Shown: positions 55,201-64,000 of the stretch, one piece after another
Position numbering within the stretch: the stretch's first letter is position 1
Layout of the letters: every line of letters begins with the position of its first letter
From: Larus michahellis
Taxonomy: Eukaryota > Chordata > Aves > Charadriiformes > Laridae
Assembly (NCBI RefSeq): GCF_964199755.1
Contig: NC_133901.1
Coordinates: forward strand, 50,193,324-50,257,323
DNA: 64,000 bases
Direction: 5' to 3'
Position numbers and translations under genes: made by a program
The notes under the pieces: generated by a model
What the model was told of the DNA's origin: nothing
The model's database searches: none
Seen by the model: only the letters and a program-made list of their open reading frames with translations

Positions 55201-58200
55201 ATAGATACATATCTTTCTAAAGTAGATAGCAGACAACGCAAAAGCTTCCCTGGTATAATTTTGCCAGGCACATCTCATATCTATAAACATGGGGAGAATA
55301 ACACACCATGGTTCAGTGAAACATGGAAATTTCTGTGGGATGCAACTGTAGCTTGGATTATGGACCAACTGTTCAAAACTCCTTGCTGATGACCACTGCA
55401 TAGAACGATGGAGTACCTCAGCTTGCAAGTAAGTGGCGTGGGCACCCATGCTGTGCCTTCAAAGGTGTTTCTCTACTGCCATCTGCTGCTCAAGCAAAAG
55501 AAAATCTGCGGAAAAGTAGAGAATACTCATAGAATAGGATGCTCCATAGCATGCTACAAGGGAAAAGCACATTTTGTTACTGAAACTGAGAAAAGGTATT
55601 ACTATAAAAAAGCTCAAATAAATCCACCAACCAACAGAAAACAAAGTATTATGGGCCCTTTTTACTTATAAGCATACTTTTTCAATTAGTCAATACGAGA
55701 ATTAATTGTACTGTGAAAAATGCTTTTTAGTGACAAATGTTGCAAGTTTTGTAAAATAGGCATTTCCTAAAGAACCTGAATGGCCGCAGGCTTATTTTCC
55801 TTTTTTAATTTCAGTTGACCATTTTCGAAAGTGTCCAAACATAGGAAGTAACTCCCCACACTTACAAAATTCTTCACACTTTTTTGTGGATGGATAACGT
55901 AATAAAAGACTCTCTTAGAGCTTCATATCCACATGGAACTTAGTTCTGGGTTACAGTACTTGAAATGATGGATTCTACATTTTCAACATACTGTTTCTTC
56001 TAACACTTTAACACTCCTAAGCATTCCATTCCTTAGTCTAGGAAATTATTAACAAAGCTGTAAACTGATACAAACTGGGATACAATATATCGACAACTTC
56101 CTTCAGGGTAGTGCATGAGATCTTCCCAGTATTTTCAAAAAGTTGTTAACTTAATACTACAGTGGGACTGATATCAGAACATTGAAATCTTTGGTGACAA
56201 GATAGCTACGAATATAGGCAAGATCTGCTATGACTGAGGGTTTATCTTTATGATGGTTGTCTGATGGCTTATAGAAAGTGAATTGCATGCATTTGAGTAA
56301 CTGCCTAAAAAAGACAAATTGTTGCAGGAAACGCAAAGAAAAATTACAAACCTAGGGGATCCAAACGTGTTACACTAGTAATATGCACTACAAAAAGTAC
56401 ACACACTTTCTGTGTGTTTATGAACTGCAAGAACCCTTCCTTCCAGCAACTGCAACTTCAAACACTGTCAACAAAAAACCTCAAGGTTTGGGTACCCAAG
56501 CACTGACTTGTTTTGTGCCAATGCAAGTATAAATACTAAGGATAAAGCAAACCATGCAAACAAAACTCTATTCTGCCTGTCAGAAGAGGTCGCCTGAGGG
56601 TTGGTGTGCTTATTTCCCTGCTGACAGACCTCAGGGCAGCTCACACTACAGATGGCTAATACTGGGCTCCAGGCCTAGGAGATTCCAGCAACACTAGCAA
56701 TCCTTGTGCACAAAGGGGACAAGAAACTACTCAAGCCATTCTCTGTCCTGCAAGGTCCGTCTCCTAAACAAATGGGGTGCTGTCCTTCAACACAAGCCAG
56801 AATTTCGTCACACAAATTAAAAAAAAAGTCTTGTAAACTATTCTGGGTGAACCTACTTCTGCTCTGAAGTCAACGTAAGTTAACCAGGCCTGCGCTGAAC
56901 AGCGGCAACCCCATTCTTAATGCAGTACCTTGCTGTGAGGTATAGAGCTTCTTTCACTCAAGGACTACCAAGTGCTTTACCATCACTGTACTGAAAAACA
57001 TCCCTCCTCCAAACAAGCAAAGAGGCTAAGACAGACAAAGGATAACCACATTGCCCAGGGTCACATGCCATTTATTATGGGTGTCTCACACTCCTCATTC
57101 AACCACTAACCAATACCACCACCCAAGCCTCTTTTTCAGCCTCAGTGTTACACAATATTTGCAAAACTACCGTACCACCCACAAGACATAAAGCGTAACT
57201 GGAGTTGTATTAAGAGATCCTTTAACTACAAAGCATTATTAAAAGTTACAGCTACTATTATTTGAAGCTTTTTTTTCCTCCAAAAAGCATAGCATTGGTA
57301 CATTACCTGTCTCCTCCAGAGAGGTCTTCAACACTTCCAAACCCAGGGGTTGGCATAGGACATCCCATGTGCTTGAACTGAGCTATGCGAGGTCTGGGAG
57401 CTGGGATTTTCCCACGGGACTTTTTGTGTTCCTGCTCCTCTTTGACTCGGGTGTTCTCGCTGTCACAGACGAAACACTCGAAGCCATTCAGGTAATTGGG
57501 CAGAGTCATGTCATTCACACCCCACTCCCGCCTCTCTAAGCTCTCTAGCAAGAACTGGTTTTTGATTCCACCAAGGTTTTTATACTCGAGATACTTCATA
57601 TATTCCTCTCCATTCTTGTCCAGGAAATCAAGATATTTTGCCAGCTCTTGGGGGCTTTCAAAGTCATCTATAAGAATGATGGAGAGGTTGTTTGGCATCC
57701 AGTCCCGCACAGCTGGGGAGCCTCGGTATACTGGGACAGCACCCAGGTGCATTGGACGCCACAGCTTCTCTGTCATGTAGTCGTCACATATGGCATTCTC
57801 CAAGGCCAGATGAAACTTGTACCTGGCGATAAAAGCCATAAATTCAGAATCTTCTGTAGTGGCTGTAGAAGTGTCTCTCAGTCGCTCACTGGGAAGCTCA
57901 CGGTTATGCAGGCATTTCCCATAGGAGTCAACCTAAAATAACAACCGGCATCTTTACAAAGTGATTTGTTTGCCCGGAGCTCATTTTCAGAGCTTGTAGT
58001 TCTTGTAAAATTCCTAACTTTGATGAGTTCCTAGCTACCCTAGTTTAGCTTCACTTTCACTACAAATTCTTTCCCTTGCGACTATTCCTAGAGTCCCAAT
58101 TCTAACAGCTTTAGAGGAAAATGAGTACTCAGTTTCCAAAGCAGCATAAACTATGCTACAGATTAAGGGATGGGGGAGCGCACAGAAAAGAAGATGTCAC

Positions 58201-59990
58201 CCAAAAATGTATTTATTACCAGATAAATCGGAAATCAGGAGGTAAGGAAGGGCACTCAACTCTCTCTATGTTAATTTAAAAGTCATCTTTTTACTTAACA
58301 GAGACCAAAAACTTTTCCAAACAGTTATTATACACAGTTTCTGCCAGTCTTAGCAGGCTGGCAAAAAATTTCCATTTGTTAGACTGAGAAAAACTGATGC
58401 AGGGAGCTAGAAGAATACTGTCTAAAAATGAAAGACAATATACTTGATCTGTAATCTGCTTCATATTTTGACAATATACAGTCATAGTTTAAAAACTATT
58501 CTGTCTTTGCCTCGCTATTGAGTAGACGATAAACCTGCACAATAAATGAATCCCTACTAATAGAAACAGCAGAAATAGCTAGGACAAAGATGTTTCAGAT
58601 AAAGACTAAAAACACATGGGTTTGGTGTTTGTTTTTTTTTCTAATCTACTATTCTTCATAATTTTAAGAAAAAGAAAAAGCAGTTAACCTTTTTTCTGCT
58701 TGAAAGAAACTACATTATTTCAGCTTTTGAAGCTACTCTCCATACAGTACAAACCACCATAAGAATAACATGGTCCTACCACAGCGCAGATAAGAAGCAG
58801 ATTCTAGAAACACAGCAACCCATCTTTTTATTGCAGGCTTATACATTCAAACAGGAGGAAGGCTTGTAAGTGGACAGCCTTCCCATACACTAACTTTAAG
58901 GTCCAGAGATTTCAGCAGCTTCTAGCGCTTGCTCCACAGGACCAAGCTTACTCAGGCTTAGCCCAAGTTGTGGCTGATCCCGAGTCTGGCCAAGTCCACC
59001 GCTAACAGCTACCATCAGGCCTACCTACTGGCATGCGGTGCAGTCTAGACCACGCTTTGGGAAGGAATACAACTATTTTTTCTGTCCAGCTCGCAGTCAG
59101 CATGCATCCCGCTATGAGTCGCGTCTTGGCTAGAAACAAGGACAAACACACCCCATTAAAAAAAGGAGCTGGAGGGGAGCAGCCGGGCAGGCCCAGCTCC
59201 TACAGCAACCCCCTGCCACGGCTTCCCCGCGCACCCCGCCTACCTGGATGTACTTCATGAGCTCCCGCACGTAGCGGTCCCGGTCTGAGGGGACGTCGCA
59301 GTGGGACTGCATGTACAGCACCGGGCCGTAGCCCTTCCGCCGCCACTCGTCCTTCTCGGCCAGCGGCACCGCCGGGCCCCGCAGGTAGCCCACGCCGGGC
59401 AACCACTGCAGCGTGAGGGGGTAGTCGGACTCCCGGCGGAAGGTGGCCGTGTAGTTGAAGAGCTGGATGCCGGGCGGGTGCGAGAGCAGGTAGTTGTTCA
59501 TGGGGGACTCCTCGTGGAAGAGCGCCCAGGTCTGGTGGGGCAGGCGGGGCAGCGGCGCCTCGTAGGCCCTGAAGTCGGTGCCGTAGAAGATGAGGGCCTT
59601 GGTGCGGCGGTGCCGGGCCACCCTCCGGCTCCGGGTGACCAGGCAGGAGCCGCGCGGGCAGTCGATCCGCTCCGTGTCGCCGGGGAAGTGGGGGAAGAGG
59701 CTGCCGCTCCACCACAGCAGGATGGGCAGCGCCTTGTTGCTCCGCGTGTCGTTGTTGCCGGGCCCGCGGTACGAAGCGGCGGCGACGAAGGCCGCGCCCG
59801 GCGGGACGGCATCCTGCGCCCACCCCTCCGCCCCACACGGCTCCGCCGCGTCCGCCAGTCCAGCCTCCCTCTCCGCCGCCCCCGGCCCCTCGGCGGCCAG
59901 CGCGGCCCGCGCGCCCCAGGCCAGCACCAGCGCCAGCCAGAGGGGAGCGGGCCCCCGCCACCCCGCGCCGCCCGGCCTGCCGCCACCCAT
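52244..59990 (-). CDS. FUT11: FUT11, alpha-1,3-fucosyltransferase family, complete, 3 exons
   Basis: Coding exons in order: 59990-59244, 57932-57307, 52391-52244. They total 1521 nt, encoding 506 aa (human 492), with phases 0 and 2 at the joins. FUT11 is a GT10-family enzyme of the early secretory pathway using GDP-fucose; FUT10 and FUT11 were recently reported to O-fucosylate EMI domains (POFUT3/4). A hydrophobic N-terminal stretch ([19 protein letters not shown]) acts as signal or anchor. Exon 1 carries [12 protein letters not shown] and [15 protein letters not shown]. Exon 2 carries the donor-binding GT10 motif, [20 protein letters not shown] through [11 protein letters not shown] (about residues 292-323). 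Exon 3 ends [11 protein letters not shown] to LKRTRQR. The Met at 57839 is internal, not a start. FUT10 is excluded by the close FUT11 match and the synteny. Confidence 0.97.
52392..57306 (-). other. FUT11 intron 2
   Basis: A 4.9-kb AT-rich intron between the second and third coding exons. It contains an 18-A run at 53506-53523 and a MIR remnant near its right end. No other exons are seen. Confidence 0.8.
56960..57090 (-). repeat. MIR SINE remnant
   Basis: The plus strand contains CCAAGTGCTTTACC, then AAGAGGCTAAGACAGACAAA and ATTGCCCAGGGTCACATGCC, the reverse complement order of a MIR (GCTTTACA, GAGGC, TTGCCCAGGGTCACACAGC). It is in FUT11 intron 2, in the same orientation as the gene. Confidence 0.6.
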
Positions 59991-60240
59991 GCCCGCCGCC
60001 CTGGGCCGGCCCCGCCCCGCGAAGCGGCCGCAAGGGCCCCGCCCTCGGGCGGCGTTCCGTCACGGGGCGCGCGCCCAACGGCCGCAACGGCCGCCGGGGG
60101 CCGGTACCGCCCTTCGCCCCTCCCGTCACTTCGTGCCCTCAGCGGCTGCGGCGGCGAGCGGGGCGTCAGAGGGTGCGGGACAGCACGGCGAGTTGGGCTC
60201 CTGCTGAGGAACGTGGCGGGGGGCGGGGAACAGAAAACGC
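59190..60240 (-). promoter_or_regulatory. FUT11 CpG island (promoter and exon 1)
   Basis: A strongly GC- and CpG-rich island covers FUT11 exon 1 and about 250 bases upstream, ending abruptly near 60240. The ATG context is GCGGGCATGGG. Because of the base composition, frames of 309 aa (-) and 324 aa (+) stay open across the same bases. They lack domains and are not genes. Confidence 0.8.
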
Positions 60241-60299
60241 ATTTTAGTGACAGAACTATGGGTGGTTTTTTCTAATATCTACAGGTTGGTGTGAAGTTC

Positions 60300-63200
60300 C
60301 CTCAAAGCTGTTCTTCTGTACCAACCTTTGGTGTTAAAATAATCTGTAAATGGGAAACGGGTACCTGCAAAACTGAGTTTGGCCTACACTACAAAAATCA
60401 AAAAGTGTGCTAGAAGCTAAAAGCTTCAAAATGCATTCCTTAAGAGATAACTTAATCCTAATCACAATACTTATAACCGATACAGACAAAGAAGTATTCT
60501 TTGAAGAATCCTTTTTCTTTGAGGAGTGGGGTGCTGGCAGTGCACGGCGTCAGTGGGGAAAGGCCACCAGCCCCATGCCACCCCCCCAGCCCCTCTGCTC
60601 ACACCAGGACAGAATGCCAAGACATGGCTGTGGCCAGGCAATGCCCACAGGCATGGGAAGGGGTCCTGCCACAAAGATGGCCCCAAGCACAATCTACTCC
60701 ACACCATTAAAGTACAACACACACAAGGCCGATCATTATTGCAATGTATCAGTTCAGTAGCAGATTCTGGACATAATGTACATTCTGTAGGTGAGTAATC
60801 TCAAAAATATTCTACAGAAAACTGAGTGTCACCGGATATTTAGCAATGACTGTCTTGTGCTTTCGTATAGATTGTTGTAAGGTACAATATCAATGTTCTT
60901 GGCTACAGTCAAGTTACACTGCCAGTTCACTCTGAACTTTATTTTTGCAATTAGCACACTCCTCCCTGCCCCCCCCCGACCCCCTTCCGTAAGAAAAAAC
61001 CCTCCACCCAACTTCCCTGGTATCTCATTTCTGAAAGAGGAGCTCTATTTCTCTGAAAAACTAAGGCTGCAGAAGTCTCTAAGTTACCATTGTCCCAAGG
61101 CATAGGTAAAACTTTCCAAGCAGACCAAGAAAACCCCAAATCAGACTCAAGCTGTGTTAGAGAACAGGGAAATCTCTTCAAAAGTTCAGAAGAGGCAGAA
61201 AGTTAATAAACAATCATCTAAGGAAACAAACACTGATCTGACTAAACAACACTTTTTGTCTGTTGACTCTTGTTGAATTTCTTATCATTCACTGGGAATA
61301 AAAAAAGACTGAACTTGGTCATCAGAAGATTGTAAAGGATCAATCAGCTGGACTTCAGCCCTTCCCCTTTCCTCCCTCCCGCAAAATACAGGGTTTGGAA
61401 AAATAAGCAGTGTTTATTTACTAACAATGACATAAAATACATCTTAATATATTTTTATTTCTTTACAAATTAAAAGATGCATTGGAAAAACAGGTGAAGA
61501 AAAAGAAAGGTTCATTTATGATTTCATTTCCACCCCCCAAACCCCCCAATATTAATACTAGAAATTAGTATTTGTGGAAGTCTGTGGTTGCTGCGCCTTA
61601 TATTCCCAGGAAGTTGTTTTTCCTCTCTGGTTAAAAATCCTCTCGATTTTTTGGTTGGAGGCAGTACGCGGAGTAAAAAGTCAGCCACATTCATACAAAA
61701 ACGCTTGAAGGTTCTGTCAACTACATCTTGAAAGAGTTTCTCCATCGCAATTTTCATATTCCCCTTTCTGTGTAGTGATGGGAGGGAAGACAAACTAGCA
61801 GCATTAGAAGAAAAAAATGGATTTATATACATGCTACAGGATACAGAACTAAAACCACAGCCAGATATTCTTCTGATCTTAACAAGGACTTTCCTCTGAA
61901 ATATCAAGCCCAGATAATACGTTCTCTAATCCACCCACATTCTTCCTTCCACTTTTAGTGCTATTGGTAGCACTACTCTGGGGTATTGTAAGAACACTTG
62001 TTAAGCGTTCAAGCTAAAATATACTAGCCCCCTTTCAAAAGTGAATAAACGAAGCCCTTAGAATTCTGAATTTGATTTACACTCGCTCCCTCTTTGCAGG
62101 AGTCTTCTCATCCACCCTTGCAGAATGGAGCAGCAGAGTGGCCAAAGTGGATGGATTAATCTGTCTGAGGTATTTCAGTTTAACAAACAGGCTTATAAAA
62201 AGGTCTTGTGCAAGCTGATCAGTAGGTAGAATGGGGGAGGGTATAAACATCCAGTAATGAAACTCTTCAGAGCCCAGATGCTTTCAATAACCGAAATCAG
62301 GTACTTGCAGTACCTGCTACAGTACAGTCTAAATCTTAGTCTTTATATCCCCTTCCTTGTATCCAGGGTACAAAGCAGACTCAAATTTGCATCAGTATAA
62401 CTCAAATTCCTGCTTGTTTGCTATAATTCATAATAATATGGTTGAAGATGGCCATTCCTTATCATCCATTTCCTACACAGCCCCACACCACCTTGTTAAA
62501 AGTATTTTCTGCTTAAGGTTAAGAGGCTTTTGTTCCTACCACCATCTGGATAGATAGGTAAGCTCTGCAGGAGAGGCCATGAAACATGGATTGAGTAGGA
62601 CATTACAGAGCCGTGCAGTGAGAAGGAAAGGAGTCACCACACACACCAACAAGGAAGCACCGTCTCTACCCCTGCGCTGTTCAGAAGCTGATGATTGTTG
62701 CTCACTGAACTCTTACGTATTCCATTACAGATCTGCACAGCAACTTCTAGTACAGGAAAGATTGGGGAAATAAGTTTGCCCTGCTGCCTCCTGGCTTACC
62801 ACTCATTTCCTTTTTCATGGATTTCTGGTTCAGACAGCCACATGATACACCTGTGCTCTGCAACGCCATGTCTCCTTCTTAAGAGAAGGAGACACAAAAT
62901 GTTTGGCTGCTCCAGCTCCCATCACCTGACCTGCCTCTTGGCCTCCCCCTGTGCATCCTCTTCACACTTGGAGCATGCACACGCGCCCATACAAACACAC
63001 AGCAACTACCAGAAGTTTTGAAGAGTTATCGCTTTTTCACCCAATGTTGAATCATGTACAGTGAACTGAAAAAAAACTACATTCATTACGACAGGATTAG
63101 CGAGCATGGGGTGGGGGGGTGAACTCCTGCCAAGCACAGGAAACAATTTAGATACAAGTAAAAGACCTGGTATCAAAGGCCTTTTCTTTTTTTTTCAGCC

Positions 63201-63394
63201 CTCACCAGGAAAATTTTTCATCTCTCATACGGGACTGGGAGAGGTTGAAAGGATTTCTGCTTATGCAATGTGTATTAAAAATTATGGAATTGTACAGATT
63301 TCTATGTTGTCCTTTTTGAGGGCGCTGGGCCTTCTTATCAGGTCATTAGTGGAGACCGAAATGTCACTGCTGAGTTCCAGCACCGCGCCCTCCT
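60300..63394 (-). other. SEC24C 3' UTR and spacer to FUT11
   Basis: No coding exons are recognisable. SEC24C transcription should continue leftward from its stop at 63395. Minus-strand AATAAA copies at 61413-61418 and 60938-60943 are candidate ends, giving a 3' UTR of about 2.0 or 2.5 kb. A C-rich run near 60969-60985 and short open frames are otherwise unremarkable. Confidence 0.5.
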
Positions 63395-63982
63395 CTAGCT
63401 CAGTAGCTGCCGAATCTCCTTGTGCATATGACACAGGAAGTCCACATATGAAGCCCCCCCACTCAGGCTCTTGTCCTCCACTAGAAAGTGTTTGAACAGC
63501 ATTTCCAGCTTATCTTCTTGCTTCACAATTATTAACTGCAAAAAACAAAGCAAGAACAAAACCAACAGTGAGCAGTTAGAATTAATGTTCTTGTAAAAAA
63601 GAGCAAAAAGCTAAATCAGAATGACAGCATATATGGCTTATGTGCTCTCACTTCTGTGGTTTGTACAGTAGTATATTATAACAGGTCTGAAAAAATTTAG
63701 TTTCAGAACTATGGCAAGCATAGAACTCCAAAACTAGTACCAAATTTTTTTTCAGAACCTTGAAAACTTCGTATCTGAATCACACTTATGAGATCAGGAA
63801 GAAAAAGTTCAGATTGCAGCATTACCAGGCATCACCTGCTCTGCTAAAAGGGAAGGGGATTTTAAGCTACAAATGAAGGACAACATTTTTACCTTCATGT
63901 AGCGGGATCTCTGCACTTGAAGCATGTCAATAATAGATCGTACTTTCTTTGAAAAGGGGTTTTCCAAGACAGGCAGGGTACT
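63395..63982 (-). CDS. SEC24C: SEC24C, last two coding exons (rest of gene beyond right edge)
   Basis: Exons 63982-63893 and 63535-63395, both in phase 0, encode the C-terminal 76 residues of the COPII cargo-binding subunit SEC24C, which selects cargo at ER exit sites. The penultimate exon reads [20 protein letters not shown] then [10 protein letters not shown], and the last reads [20 protein letters not shown] to [17 protein letters not shown], followed by TAG. This is the gelsolin-like end of SEC24. SEC24D has a very similar tail, but the neighbours FUT11 and CHCHD1 point to SEC24C. The penultimate exon is flanked by acceptor TTACAG and donor GTAAAA. Confidence 0.94.
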
Positions 63983-64000
63983 CTGTAATGAAAGATATCC

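Noticed and set aside
59130-60275. Very long overlapping open frames on both strands (309 aa minus, 324 aa plus) over FUT11 exon 1
   Set aside because: Stop codons are rare in this CpG island. Only the frame encoding FUT11 shows family motifs and splices to the next exon.

Overview
The window is vertebrate nuclear DNA, most likely from a bird. The genes are split into short exons with GT-AG introns, promoters lie in GC/CpG-rich islands, recognisable repeats are few and old (four MIR-type SINE remnants, one LTR), and intergenic gaps are compact. Gene order matches the human 10q22.2 block SEC24C-FUT11-CHCHD1-ZSWIM8. The species cannot be named from sequence alone.

All recognised genes are on the minus strand, so transcription runs from the right end to the left. 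From right to left they are: the last two coding exons of SEC24C (63395-63982, COPII cargo adaptor); FUT11 with 3 coding exons (52244-59990, 506 aa, ER/Golgi fucosyltransferase); CHCHD1 with 3 coding exons (41847-44200, 123 aa, mitoribosome protein mS37); a neurotrypsin-like secreted serine protease with 15 coding exons (20635-36898, 821 aa); and the first coding exon of ZSWIM8 (4006-4183), whose remaining exons lie off the left edge. I assembled the joins from splice sites and reading phase. The three complete coding sequences are each an exact multiple of three and stay open throughout.

The most interesting gene is the neurotrypsin-like protease. It has a signal peptide, a kringle, four six-cysteine SRCR domains and a trypsin domain with an intact triad. 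Human PRSS12 lies elsewhere (4q26, between SEC24D/METTL14 and NDST3), whereas this gene lies between CHCHD1 and ZSWIM8, on the SEC24C/NDST2 side of that duplicated block. Human CHCHD1 and ZSWIM8 are neighbours with no protease between them. I infer that this is a second neurotrypsin locus, probably a genome-duplication partner of PRSS12 that mammals lost. Its N-terminus also differs, because the proline-rich segment of human neurotrypsin is missing.

Region by region: 1-4005 ZSWIM8 intron; 4006-4183 ZSWIM8 exon; about 4500-5500 CpG island; 5500-20634 about 15 kb with no gene I can support; 20635-36898 protease gene, with a solo LTR in intron 2 and a MIR in its last intron; about 36950-37500 its GC-rich promoter; 37700-41846 empty; 41847-44200 CHCHD1 with its CpG island; 44500-51700 empty; 51700-59990 FUT11 with its CpG island; 60300-63394 SEC24C 3' UTR and spacer; 63395 to the end, SEC24C exons. 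The genes do not form one pathway. They are a conserved neighbourhood of housekeeping genes with one tissue-type protease inserted among them.
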